52,715 bases of DNA. It comes from JAENVU01 sp046598395 (lineage in GTDB: Bacteria; Actinomycetota; Acidimicrobiia; IMCC26256; JAENVU01). Both the position numbers and the translations under genes were made by a program. The notes under the pieces are model-generated. The model saw only the letters and a program-made list of their open reading frames with translations. It ran no database searches and had not been told where the DNA came from. Shown here piece after piece: positions 15,347-24,025 of this stretch. The stretch spans positions 1 through 52,715 of the forward strand of contig JBKJIQ010000033.1 in the NCBI GenBank assembly GCA_046598395.1, in the 5' to 3' direction. Within the stretch, counting starts at the first letter, position 1. Each line of letters begins with the position of its first letter.

Positions 15347-16540
15347 TCACGGCGTTTCCCATACCAAAGGCAGATACTCGACCCCGCGAATCCCCATCGT
15401 GTAGATCGGCGTCTCACCGGCCTTGATCGAATACGCAGGTACCCGCCGGTGGAGCTCCTCGAGCGCCACTCGCATTTCGAGGCGCGCCAAGTGCGACCCG
15501 AGACACCGATGCAATCCGGCCCCGAACGCGAGGTGACGGTTCGCGGCGCGGTCAAAGTCGACCAACTCGGGATCGGGGAACTCGGACTCGTCGGTATTGG
15601 CCGAGGCGAGCAAACACGTCACGGTCTGGCCCGCGGGAATCGTCGTCCCCCCGATCTCTACATCTCCGACCGCGGCTCGAATCACCCCGGGCACCGGCGT
15701 CTCCCAGCGCAACAGTTCTTCGACCGCGGCCGGAACCTTGGTGGGATCGTCGCGCAACATCTGTTGACGGTCCGGGTGCTGGGCGAGGTAGGACACCGCG
15801 CACCCGAGTGACGCGGTCACCGTGTCGAGACCGGCGAGCAGGAACAGATACGAGATGTCGAGAATGTCTTCGGTGGTAAGCCGCTCGCCGTCGATCTCCG
15901 CGGCGATGAACCCGCTCAACAAGTCATCTTCGGGTTGCTCTCGGCGTTTCGCAATCACATCTTCGAAGTAGGAATAGATCTCCTGGCCCGTTTCCCTGGC
16001 CATCGCGCGCCCTGTGGCCATGTCGGCCGCAGCCGGCCGGATGATGCCGTCTTTGAATCGCAAGAACAGGTCGAGGTCGTCAAGCGGTAGGCCCATCAAG
16101 CGCAGGAAGACCGTGCACGGCAATGGGATCGCGACCGTGGCGTTGAACTCACACCCGCCCCGTTCCACAAACGCGTCGATCAGCTCGGTGACGAGTGCCC
16201 GTACATCGGCCTCGAGCTTCTCCATTTCACGCGGTGCAAACAGCGGGTCGAGCAATCGACGGAACTTCACGTGATCGGGCGGATCGATTTGGAGTGGGAT
16301 CAACGGCCGGACATTGCCGATATCGATCGCGTCCATGCTCGAGGAGAACACGTCGGGATGACGCAACGCCCACATCACATCCTCGTGCCGAGTGAGGAGC
16401 ATCATGTCCTCCACCGGCACCACCCCCATCTCGCGCATCATGGGATAGAACTGCTGGGGCCGCGCGGAGGTCTCCGGGTCGACGTTGGTCCAACCGAGAC
16501 TGGGAACGTCAGCTGTCGGCGCTTCGTTCTCTCTGGTCAT
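15347..16540 (-). CDS. Cytochrome P450 (bacterial class I)
   Basis: A 397-residue soluble P450 that inserts oxygen into an unknown substrate using electrons from the adjacent ferredoxin. Seen: I-helix LAGLDT (235-240, with the acid-threonine pair), K-helix ExxR as E275-LL-R278, and the heme loop FGAGLHRCLGSH with Cys346. ATG 16540 has GGAGGT 5 nt upstream. The open frame extends to 17515, but that part is antisense to a decayed gene and has no P450 features. It is the first gene of the P450, ferredoxin, UGSC operon, with a candidate promoter at 16565-16594. No ferredoxin reductase is encoded nearby. Confidence 0.94.
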   Translation of the reverse strand: MTRENEAPTADVPSLGWTNVDPETSARPQQFYPMMREMGVVPVEDMMLLTRHEDVMWALRHPDVFSSSMDAIDIGNVRPLIPLQIDPPDHVKFRRLLDPLFAPREMEKLEADVRALVTELIDAFVERGGCEFNATVAIPLPCTVFLRLMGLPLDDLDLFLRFKDGIIRPAAADMATGRAMARETGQEIYSYFEDVIAKRREQPEDDLLSGFIAAEIDGERLTTEDILDISYLFLLAGLDTVTASLGCAVSYLAQHPDRQQMLRDDPTKVPAAVEELLRWETPVPGVIRAAVGDVEIGGTTIPAGQTVTCLLASANTDESEFPDPELVDFDRAANRHLAFGAGLHRCLGSHLARLEMRVALEELHRRVPAYSIKAGETPIYTMGIRGVEYLPLVWETP

Positions 16541-16564
16541 AGCTACCTCCGCGGTGGTGAACCA

Positions 16565-16594
16565 TCTGAGCCGACGCAGCCCCACGCAGTCAAT
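16565..16594 (-). promoter_or_regulatory. Candidate promoter of the P450-ferredoxin-UGSC operon
   Basis: On the minus strand TTGACT (16594-16589) and TCAGAT (16570-16565) are 18 nt apart and 24 nt upstream of ATG 16540, leaving room for the GGAGGT ribosome-binding site. The sequence overlaps the truncated 5' end of the decayed surface-protein gene. It is a pattern match only. Confidence 0.4.
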
Positions 16595-18589
16595 CTTGCG
16601 ATTCCGGGCACCGGCAGCTCGAGATGGTTTAGGGCCACCACCGAGGCCGAGGTCCAACCCGACGGCTCCTTTTCGCTCGATCTCGAAGTGCGGCGCTTCA
16701 TCACCGGCCAGAACCGAGCGCCCGTCGACTGCGCGGTGACCCCGTGCGTCGTCTTCCTCGAGCAGGGTGGAGTGGGGGAAACCATCCTGACGGCGTCGAT
16801 CTCCTTCGACCCGAACGCTTCCGCTTCGCCGCTGCCCACCGTCAACGTCACGCCGAATGCCAACTTGGCTTTCGAGCCGTCGGTCGCGATCAGTGGTGAG
16901 CACTTCGCGGCCGGCGAGCTTGTCCGCGCCACCCAGTGCACATTCGGAGCACCATTCGACCTGTGCCGGGACGTCATCGGCCTGACTGCCGACGGTGCCG
17001 GTGCGGTCGCGGGAACCGCAACGTTGCGGCGCGTGATCCCCGACTTCACCGGGACCCGGTACTGGCACCGACTGCGCGGAGTCGACCCTGACGTGTGGTG
17101 TGGTACTGAGCGGCATCAACTCCGGCGACGTCGTGAGTACGCCCATCACCTTTGATGCCGGGATACCCGTCCCGACGATGACCGTCGATCCTTCGACCAA
17201 CTTGGGTTTCCGCGGCCTCGTCGCGGTCCATGGGCGGAACCTCACACCGGATAGTGCGTACTCTGCCTCGGAGTGCTTCAGCGGCGGGATCTGTTCGAGC
17301 GGCGCGACGGGGACGTCGAACGCGGCCGGTGAGCTCGATCTCACGGTGCCCGTGCGGCGACTCGGGTTCCGGGTCGACGAAACGGGAGTCACGCCGATCG
17401 ATTGCCTCACCCCGTCGGTGACCTGCACTCTGCGACTCATCCAAGCCAGCGGCTTCAATCCGTTGACCAGCGTCCTCACGTTCGATCCGCTCGCGCCGAT
17501 CCCACCACCGCCCACCCTCGTCGTCGACCCGGCGATCGCGCTCGGGGCCCGTCAGCTGGTCACGGTCACCGGGTCAGGTTTTCTTCCGAACGCCGCGGTG
17601 ACCCTGCAGGAGTGCGCCGCGACCAGAAATCTCCTGCCTGGATTCGCGTTCTGCACGGGCTCAAGCGTGACCCAGTAGACCGCTCGGCTTCGACCCCGCC
17701 GCGCTCCCACCACCGAGTCCGCCCGTGACCGTGACCCCCACCACCGGCTTGGCCGACGGCCAGACCGTGACGGTCGCCGGGTCGGGGTTCACGCCCAACA
17801 CGCTCATCGGCATTGCCATGTGCAAAGCCGGCACCACGTTCTCGTTGTTGGACTGCGAGATCGCGAACCCCACGTGGTTCACGAACGACACCGCTGGCGC
17901 GTTCACTCACACCTACAACGTCCGCGCCCACATCACCACCGGTCACGGCGCAATCGACTGCACCGTCGCGCCCCGGACCTGTGTACTCGGCGTGGTGAAC
18001 ACCAACGACTACTCCGAGTTCTCCCTCACGTCGTTGTCGTTCGGAACCGAAACCGGGCCTACGCCGGAGGTCACCATCGACGGAACCACTGTGCGTGAAG
18101 GCACGGGCGGTCGGGTAGATGCGGCGGCGACCGTCACCCTCTCGGAACCCACCGACCATGTGGTCCGAGTGTTTTGGGAAACTGTGGACGGCAGCGCCCA
18201 CAACGGAACCGACTTCGACTACAGCAACGACGTGCTGAGCTTCGCGCCGGGCGAGACCCAGAGTTCAGTCACGGTCAAGGTGATCGGCGATGCCACCGAC
18301 GAACCAACGGAGCGATTCAAGATCCAGTTGCGGGCACCGTACGAAGGCTTCTTCGGCGCCACCCTCGGCGATCACGCATCACCGATCCGCTCGATCGGGG
18401 CGCGACTACGTGCGCACCAAGGGAACCCTGGTGATTCCCGCGGGCCAGAGCTCGGGCTACGTCGTCATTCCGATCGTGGGCGACACCGAGGCCGAACGTA
18501 CCGAATCATTCCGGGTCGAGTTCGACGATGCCCAACACGCGGATCTCACCGACGACTCCGCAATCGTCACGATTCTCGACAACGACTGA
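16586..18589 (+). pseudogene. Decayed surface protein with neocarzinostatin-like and Calx-beta repeats
   Basis: Four fragments in changing frames read as one protein. Up to about 17050: PDGSFSLDLEVRRF and VDCAVTPCVVF. From about 17050 to 17675: TDCAESTLTCGVVLSGI and VTVTGSGFLPNAAVTLQEC. From about 17680 to 18380: VTVTPTTGLADGQTVTVAGS and a Calx-beta stretch FWETVDGSAHNGTDF. From about 18380: GTLVIPAGQSSGYVVIPI, ending AIVTILDND. Frames shift near 17050, 17670 (with TAG at 17676) and 18380. The 5' end is missing: there is no start, signal peptide or first half-repeat, and the gene begins within the P450 promoter region. Repeated paired-Cys modules of this kind occur in large actinobacterial surface proteins. 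Sequencing error is possible but three events make decay likelier. Confidence 0.85.
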
Positions 18590-18596
18590 CCCGCGC

Positions 18597-19220
18597 TCAA
18601 CTCCGCAACCGCGCCACCAGGTCCAGCGCCCACGCGCGCGGCTCGGCGCACGGCCAGCCCTGCTCCGGCAGGTCGAAGTACTCAACCGAGAGTTGTCCTG
18701 CGTAGGCCCGCGCGTTCAACGCCTTGATCGCTGCGCGGAAGTCAACCACGCCATCCGGATCATCCACGTGGAGTTGCGTGCGGCCCGGCGCACCTTGGCG
18801 CAACTGCACGTGATCGGCGTAGGCAAGCAACTCGACCGGGTCTCCGCCCCAATCGGCCACGTGACCAGTGTCGATCAACAGCCGGAGCCCGGGCACCGCG
18901 TCCATCATCGCTTGACAGGTCTCGACCGAATGCACCACCGCTCCGGCCCAGGGTTCGAGCAGCGCGCCGGGCGCGGCACGGAACCACCGCACACAGCGGT
19001 CCCACATGCCGTCCGCGTTTGCCGGTGCGGGTGTAGCGCACCACTCCCCAACTGGTTTGGGGAAGGACGTGGGACAGCCGACGGGTAACGACAACGTTGA
19101 CGGCTCGACCGTGATAAGTGGGTCGATATGCGCGAACCCGTCGGCCTTCGCCAGCACCGAGCGCATCGGGACCGACGGCTCGTCTCCGTAGACAATGTCG
19201 ACCACACCGATCGGGCGCAC
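18597..19220 (-). CDS. Sugar phosphate isomerase/epimerase-like protein (xylose isomerase-like TIM barrel)
   Basis: A 207-residue protein, shorter than the usual 250-280. LLIDTGHVADWGGDPVELL carries the Asp and His metal-binding pattern, DHVQLRQGAPGRTQ the next strand, and LSVEYFDLPEQGWP the final Glu strand. These are the typical features of the AP-endonuclease-2/xylose-isomerase-like barrel. The N-terminal strand with the first Glu is not obvious, so the barrel may be incomplete. GTG 19220 follows the SDR stop by 15 nt. It is the last gene of the MaoC-SDR operon. Confidence 0.65.
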   Translation of the reverse strand: MRPIGVVDIVYGDEPSVPMRSVLAKADGFAHIDPLITVEPSTLSLPVGCPTSFPKPVGEWCATPAPANADGMWDRCVRWFRAAPGALLEPWAGAVVHSVETCQAMMDAVPGLRLLIDTGHVADWGGDPVELLAYADHVQLRQGAPGRTQLHVDDPDGVVDFRAAIKALNARAYAGQLSVEYFDLPEQGWPCAEPRAWALDLVARLRS

Positions 19221-19235
19221 GGAACGGCGCTCGGG

Positions 19236-20132
19236 CTACTTCTTGTGTTCCATTCCGCCGGGCATGCTCATGCCCACGTGCTGGATATGTTGGCCGAGGA
19301 TCTTGTCGAAGTTCTGGGCCACCCCATCCACGTCGAAGCCACCGTCTTGGTACATATAGGCGACCTGCTTGGGGTGTTGATAGATCGTGTACGCGAAGTC
19401 GGTGCGGCCGAGGATCTGACCGTTCACGTGCCCCGCCTGATCCGACGCGACCCAGGTGACGAGTGGAGCATTCAGCGCCGGGTTCGCCTCGGGCGGCGGC
19501 GCGGTTCCGGTGCGCTCGAACAGCGCCGAGGTCATGCGGGTGGCGCCGGCGGGCGACATCGCATTCACGGTCACGCCGTATTTGCCGAGCTCGATCGACC
19601 AGATGAAGGTCATACCCATGATCGCGGCCTTGGCGGCGCCGTAGTTGGTCTGACCGAAATTGCCGCGCAGGCCCGCCTGGGACGTGACGTTGATGATCCG
19701 GCCATAGCCGGCTTCCTTCATGAGGCCCGCGGCGTGTTGTGCGGTGTTGAAGGTGCCGTACATGTGCACCTTGACCACCGCATCGAAGTCAACCGGGGTC
19801 ATCTTGAGGAGCGACCGGTCCCGCACGATTCCGGCATTGTTCACGAGGATGTCGATCTGGCCGAACTCGTCGACCGCGGTCTGGATGAGTCGACCGGCGG
19901 CGTCGTAGTCGGTGACCGACTCGTAGCTCGCCACTGCGCCGACACCCAGCGCCTTGATCTCGGCGACGGTCTGGGCCGCCGGATCTTCGTCCGTGCCCTG
20001 ACCGTCGAGGCTCACACCCACGTCGTTGATCACGATGTGCGCACCTTCCCGGGCCATCGACAGCGCGAACTCGCGCCCGATTCCCCGGCCCGACCCGGTA
20101 ATAACCGCGACCCGACCATCCAAGATTCCCAT
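19236..20132 (-). CDS. SDR-family dehydrogenase (17-beta-HSD4 / 3-hydroxyacyl-CoA dehydrogenase-like)
   Basis: A 298-residue short-chain dehydrogenase. The cofactor motif is TGSGRGIG, followed by NNAGIVRD. The catalytic Ser is in INVTSQAGLRG, and the Tyr/Lys pair in NYGAAKAA. The NDVGVSLDGQGTDEDPA insertion is the hallmark of the multifunctional enzyme 2 type, which oxidises (3R)-hydroxyacyl-CoA. The preceding gene encodes a MaoC hydratase that makes (3R)-hydroxyacyl-CoA, so the two would be consecutive beta-oxidation steps. ATG 20132 has GGAG upstream. Confidence 0.9.
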   Translation of the reverse strand: MGILDGRVAVITGSGRGIGREFALSMAREGAHIVINDVGVSLDGQGTDEDPAAQTVAEIKALGVGAVASYESVTDYDAAGRLIQTAVDEFGQIDILVNNAGIVRDRSLLKMTPVDFDAVVKVHMYGTFNTAQHAAGLMKEAGYGRIINVTSQAGLRGNFGQTNYGAAKAAIMGMTFIWSIELGKYGVTVNAMSPAGATRMTSALFERTGTAPPPEANPALNAPLVTWVASDQAGHVNGQILGRTDFAYTIYQHPKQVAYMYQDGGFDVDGVAQNFDKILGQHIQHVGMSMPGGMEHKK

Positions 20133-20162
20133 AACTGTTGCTCCGCTCTGATGAGTTGTTGG

Positions 20163-20600
20163 TTACGGGGCGACGGCCGCAGTGGCCGCACCCGCGAGCT
20201 TCTCTTCGCCATCTTGGTTCTTTGCGGACAGTTCCAGGTCCACGAGACCCGAAGCGTCGTTGCCCGTGATGGCGTCGCCGGGTGGGTGCACCGCGGTGAC
20301 CACCGCGGTGAAGGTGAGCGTCTCACCCGGCCACACCTGCTTGGCGAATCGCACGTTGAAGGTACGCATCGCCTCGGGGCCGAACCAGTCCTTCACCACT
20401 CGGGCCATCAGACCGGCCGTGAGCATCCCGTGACCGAACACCGACGGATTGCCGACCTGGGTTGCAATCGTGTCGTCGTGATGCATCGGGTTAAAATCAC
20501 CTGACGCGCCGGCGTACTTCACGAAATGGGTACGGGACAGGTTCTCGATGACGAGCGGCGGGGCCGCGTCACCAACGTTGATCTCTGAAAGCTTCGCCAC
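20163..20600 (-). CDS. MaoC-like (R)-specific enoyl-CoA hydratase
   Basis: A 145-residue hot-dog-fold protein. The hydratase-2 motif is seen as YAGASGDFNPMHHD, with the catalytic Asp and His, followed by GHGMLTAGLMAR. It should hydrate a trans-2-enoyl-CoA for the downstream SDR enzyme, 30 nt away. The start is GTG 20600. TAAGGT lies 7 nt upstream and there is no Shine-Dalgarno, so translation may be leaderless. The TetR-type operator at 20630-20647 lies 30 nt upstream, between this operon and the divergent tetR. Confidence 0.9.
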   Translation of the reverse strand: MAKLSEINVGDAAPPLVIENLSRTHFVKYAGASGDFNPMHHDDTIATQVGNPSVFGHGMLTAGLMARVVKDWFGPEAMRTFNVRFAKQVWPGETLTFTAVVTAVHPPGDAITGNDASGLVDLELSAKNQDGEEKLAGAATAAVAP

Positions 20601-20607
20601 AGACCCG

Positions 20608-20660
20608 ACCTTACCGGTATCCCCCGTCCCCTGACAGTTGTGTCAGGCACTCGGTAGCCT
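20608..20660. promoter_or_regulatory. Divergent promoter region with TetR-type operator
   Basis: The palindrome CCTGACA-GTTG-TGTCAGG (20630-20647) is perfect. For the plus-strand tetR, CTGACA (20631-20636) and TAGCCT (20655-20660, spacer 18) precede ATG 20667 by 6 nt. On the minus strand, TAAGGT (20613-20608) precedes the MaoC GTG by 7 nt. One operator could therefore control both directions. The half-site TGACA matches that of the operator at 6922-6938 but with a different spacing. Confidence 0.6.
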
Positions 20661-20666
20661 CCCCCG

Positions 20667-21299
20667 ATGTCCACCCGCCGCGCCGCGTCCCCCGCGGGGC
20701 CAGTCCCACGCGAGTTACGTGCGCGTGGGCAAGCCACGCGTGACCGCCTCCTCCGGGCGGGTGCCGACGTGTTCGCCGCGCGCGGTTTCCATGCGGCGCG
20801 GGTCGACGACATCGTAAAAGTCGCCGCCACGTCGCACGGGACCTTCTATCTCTATTTCGCGAACAAGGAGGAGCTGTTCCGCGCGTTGGCCGAACTCGTT
20901 GCCGCGGAGCTGGAAGCACTCGCCGGTGAGCTCCCTCCACTGACCGCTGATCCCCAGGGCCTCGCTGCACTCGAAGGGTGGATCGCACAATTCGCGAGCA
21001 TCTATGCCGAAGCCGGGCCCATCATCCGCGCCTGGACCGAGGCGGAGATCGTGGCCAGCGACGTCGGCCGTCTCGGCACCAACGTGCACACTGCGTTGAC
21101 GCGTGCGCTCATGGACCGGATCCGATCCACTCCGGCGGTGGGCATCGACCCGGTGGTCGCCGCCATTGCCCTGGTCGCGATGATCGAGCGCACGAACTAC
21201 TACGCGCTCACCGGTCAAGCGAACGTAGAGGTTCCTGCAGTAGTTGCCACGCTGGCCCGCGTCACCCACGCCGCCATCTTCGGCGATACGCGTACCTGA
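20667..21299 (+). CDS. TetR-family transcriptional regulator
   Basis: A 210-residue regulator. The N-terminal helix-turn-helix reads ATRDRLLRAGADVFAARGFH then VDDIVKVAATSHGTFYLYF, a very typical TetR domain ending in YFANKEELF. The C-terminal half is helical and should bind a ligand, plausibly an acyl-CoA given the divergent MaoC-SDR operon. The start at ATG 20667 is probably leaderless. The gene is followed by the nested palindrome at 21311-21368. Confidence 0.92.
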   Translation: MSTRRAASPAGPVPRELRARGQATRDRLLRAGADVFAARGFHAARVDDIVKVAATSHGTFYLYFANKEELFRALAELVAAELEALAGELPPLTADPQGLAALEGWIAQFASIYAEAGPIIRAWTEAEIVASDVGRLGTNVHTALTRALMDRIRSTPAVGIDPVVAAIALVAMIERTNYYALTGQANVEVPAVVATLARVTHAAIFGDTRT

Positions 21300-21310
21300 C
21301 CCCGCCCCGG

Positions 21311-21368
21311 CCCTCCGGTGATTTTTGAACGGTCGCTCACCGACCGAAAGCACATCATCACCGGAGGG
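21311..21368. terminator. Nested perfect palindrome between convergent genes
   Basis: The outer arms CCCTCCGGTGAT (21311-21322) and ATCACCGGAGGG (21357-21368) are perfectly complementary over 12 bp. Inside, CGGTCG (21330-21335) and CGACCG (21341-21346) form a second hairpin with loop CTCAC. It sits between the tetR stop (21299) and the lipoprotein stop (21397), so a bidirectional terminator is likely, though no T tract follows the outer stem on either strand. Confidence 0.6.
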
Positions 21369-21396
21369 GTCGAGCGAGACGAACCCTCGGGTTTGG

Positions 21397-21930
21397 TTAC
21401 GGAGCGAAGGTGATGTCCACTCCGTCGGCGCGCTCCACATCACCGGCGGCCAGCTCTCCGACGCTCAAGAGGCATTGCGTCGGCGCGGAACACGTGACGA
21501 GATCCTTGCCAAACGGACCCTTCTTGACCGGGAAGTCCGCCGAACCTGATCCATCGGCGCCGATCGTCAGAATCACCAGTGCGTCGAGCGCACATCCGGA
21601 GCCGGTGTCATCGGTCTTCGTGCTGCACTCTGTGATTCCCAACTTCTTCCCGGCGGTAAACCCGGCGGCGTAGACCTTGAGCACCTGACCATCGGTGAGG
21701 TCCTTGCATGGGTCGACCGACATCCGCGCCTTACTCGCCTTCGAGCCCGGGTCAGGAGCTCCCGCTTTACAACCCACCAAGGACGACTCGTCGACCGATG
21801 ACGCGGGCTTGGTCGTGGTTTCCTTCGGCTTGGTATCGGGTGCGGCTTTCGAGCCGCCGCTACTCCCGCAGGCCGTGAGCATGAGCACGAGCGCCCCTCC
21901 GCCCGCGAGCAATCGAATGATTCTGGTCAT
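21397..21930 (-). CDS. Lipoprotein with neocarzinostatin-like domain
   Basis: 177 residues. MTRIIRLLAGGGALVLML followed by the lipobox LTAC marks a lipoprotein signal peptide. A low-complexity Lys/Thr/Ser linker comes next. The mature domain has DLTDGQVLKVYAAGFTAGK, then paired cysteines (ITEC, GCALD, VTCS, QCLLS) and ADGSGSADFPVKKG. This is the repeat signature of the neocarzinostatin-type immunoglobulin-like fold, also seen in the decayed gene at 16586-18589. ATG 21930 overlaps the ABC ATPase stop (ATGA), so the protein is translationally coupled to an oligopeptide importer. A role on the outer face of that transporter is inference. Confidence 0.8.
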   Translation of the reverse strand: MTRIIRLLAGGGALVLMLTACGSSGGSKAAPDTKPKETTTKPASSVDESSLVGCKAGAPDPGSKASKARMSVDPCKDLTDGQVLKVYAAGFTAGKKLGITECSTKTDDTGSGCALDALVILTIGADGSGSADFPVKKGPFGKDLVTCSAPTQCLLSVGELAAGDVERADGVDITFAP

Positions 21931-24023
21931 GGATCTCCCCCTCCTTGCGACCGTGGCCGCAGTTGGCTCGTCGTCAGCTCGGCGCGCAGACCCGTGACGG
22001 GTTCGCCCGCGAGCATCGGACCGGTGGTGTGCAAATGGCACGCCACCGTGGTGCCCCCCGGTGCAGTGAACACCGGGGGGTCCTCATCGGCACACACGTC
22101 CATGGAGTACTGGCAGCGAGTGCGAAAACTGCACCCCGACGGAGGTGCCATCGGGCTCGGAACGTCGCCGCGCAACACGATGCGTTCGCGGGTGCGCTGG
22201 AATACGGGATCGGGAACCGGGATCGCGGAGAGCAGCGCCTCGGTATAGGGATGACGCGGTCGCGTATAGACCTCCTCGGCCGGACCTGCCTCGACGATTC
22301 GGCCGAGATACATCACGGCGATTCGATCCGAGATGTGTCGCACCACCGAAAGGTCGTGCGCAATAAAGAGATACGTGAGCCCAAGCCGAGTCTGGAGGTC
22401 GGTGAGGAGATTGATCACCTGAGACTGGGTCGACACATCGAGCGACGAGACCGGTTCGTCGAGCACCAAGAGACGCGGGTTGAGCGCCAGCGCGCGTGCG
22501 ATGGCGATGCGTTGGCGTTGACCGCCCGAAAATTCGTATGCGTAGCGTCGCAACGCAAAGCGGCCCAGCCCAACTTGGGCGAGGAGTTCCGTGACGCGCT
22601 CATCTCGCGCCCGGCCCTTCAACCCGCGGTGCACCTCGAGGGGCTCGCCGATGGTTTCCGCGACGGTCTGGCGCGGATCGAGCGAAGAATATGGATCCTG
22701 AAACACCATCTGCATATCCCGGCGGGCATCGCGCAGTTCACCCTTCGCCAATCCGGTCACCTCCGTGCCGGCGACGACGACGGTTCCACTCGTGGGCTCC
22801 ACGAGCCGCAACACGAGGCGCGCAACCGTGGACTTTCCGGAGCCGGACTCTCCCACCAGCCCGAGCGTCTGTCCCGGCGGAATCGCGAGATCGACACCGT
22901 CGACGGCGCGCACCACACCCAGTTGTCGACGAAGCAGCGCGCTGCGCACCGGGAACTCCTTGCGCAGCCCGGTCACGGTCACCAACGGCGGACCGGACTC
23001 AATCATCGGGCGGTCAATCGCCATGTCCGCAGCCCGCCGTGAACCGAGGAGATCCAGTTCGTCCGCGCGAACACAGCGGACTCCATGTCCATCACGAGTT
23101 ACCCACGCGACGGGCGTTTCGAGACAGACCGATCCAACATGGAGGCACCGTTCGGCGAACCGGCATCCCGTCGGCCACGAGTCTGGATTCGGAACCTGGC
23201 CGAGGATCACCGTGAGCGGCTGACCCGGCGGCGTGGTCTGGGGCATCGACGCCAACAGGCCCGCCGAGTAGGGATGGCGCGGCGAGGCGAACACCGGCTC
23301 AACCGACGCCTCCTCCACCACCTGGCCCGCGTACATCACCACGACACGATCGCAGATGTCAGCGACGACGCCAAGGTCGTGGGTCACGAACACAATCGCC
23401 ATGCCGGTGTCACGTTGCAGCGCGCGCAGCAGCTCGAGAATCTGCGCTTGGATCGTGACATCCAGCGCCGTGGTCGGTTCGTCTGCGATCAACAGCTTCG
23501 GGTCATTCGCCAACGCCATTGCAATCATCGCCCGCTGGCGCATTCCACCCGAGAACGCGTGCGGGTAGTCCTTGACCCGCCGGTGCGGATCGGGGATTCC
23601 CACGCGGTCCAACATCTCCACTGCCTTGGCGAGGGCCACGGCTCGGCTCACCCGCTGGTGAGCGCGCACTGTCTCTGCAATCTGGTTGCCGATGGTGAAC
23701 GCCGGGTTCAGACTGGTCATCGGTTCCTGGAAGATCATCGCCATTTCCGGACCGCGCAACTCGCGGAGATCCGACGGAGCGATCCTCGTCAGGTCATGCT
23801 CCGTGAGCCGCAGCGTCGTGGCTCGCACCCGGCCCGCACGCGGTGGAATCAGACCCATGACCGCGAGCGATGAGACGCTCTTGCCGCACCCGCTCTCTCC
23901 GACCAACCCGAGCGTCTCGCCCCGGTCGACCGCGAAACTCACACCGTCGACAACCCGCAGCGTTCCGGCCGCCGTGCCGAACTCGACGGTGAGGTCACGC
24001 ACTTCGAGGAGCGGCGCGCCCAT
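21927..24023 (-). CDS. Oligopeptide-type ABC transporter, fused double ATPase (DppD-DppF)
   Basis: One 698-residue polypeptide with two nucleotide-binding domains. Domain 1: Walker A GESGCGKS (42-49), signature FSGGMRQR, Walker B LLIADEP. Domain 2: Walker A GESGSGKS (391-398), signature FSGGQRQR, Walker B LLVLDEP. Each domain carries the C-terminal oligopeptide-family Cys motif (GCRFAERC and GCSFRTRC). It powers the DppB/DppC-type permease just upstream. The organisation is like YejF/GsiA, where the two ATPases are one chain, unlike the separate ATPases at 38936-41466. ATG 24023 follows the permease stop by 2 nt. Confidence 0.93.
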   Translation of the reverse strand: MGAPLLEVRDLTVEFGTAAGTLRVVDGVSFAVDRGETLGLVGESGCGKSVSSLAVMGLIPPRAGRVRATTLRLTEHDLTRIAPSDLRELRGPEMAMIFQEPMTSLNPAFTIGNQIAETVRAHQRVSRAVALAKAVEMLDRVGIPDPHRRVKDYPHAFSGGMRQRAMIAMALANDPKLLIADEPTTALDVTIQAQILELLRALQRDTGMAIVFVTHDLGVVADICDRVVVMYAGQVVEEASVEPVFASPRHPYSAGLLASMPQTTPPGQPLTVILGQVPNPDSWPTGCRFAERCLHVGSVCLETPVAWVTRDGHGVRCVRADELDLLGSRRAADMAIDRPMIESGPPLVTVTGLRKEFPVRSALLRRQLGVVRAVDGVDLAIPPGQTLGLVGESGSGKSTVARLVLRLVEPTSGTVVVAGTEVTGLAKGELRDARRDMQMVFQDPYSSLDPRQTVAETIGEPLEVHRGLKGRARDERVTELLAQVGLGRFALRRYAYEFSGGQRQRIAIARALALNPRLLVLDEPVSSLDVSTQSQVINLLTDLQTRLGLTYLFIAHDLSVVRHISDRIAVMYLGRIVEAGPAEEVYTRPRHPYTEALLSAIPVPDPVFQRTRERIVLRGDVPSPMAPPSGCSFRTRCQYSMDVCADEDPPVFTAPGGTTVACHLHTTGPMLAGEPVTGLRAELTTSQLRPRSQGGGDP

Positions 24024-24025
24024 CA

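Noticed and set aside
16541..17515. N-terminal extension of the P450 frame by about 325 residues
   Set aside because: It has no domain features, is antisense to the decayed surface-protein gene, and the P450 start with GGAGGT at 16540 is clear.
19128..20504. Plus-strand ORF (458 codons)
   Set aside because: It is antisense to the SDR and MaoC genes, which have complete active-site motifs.
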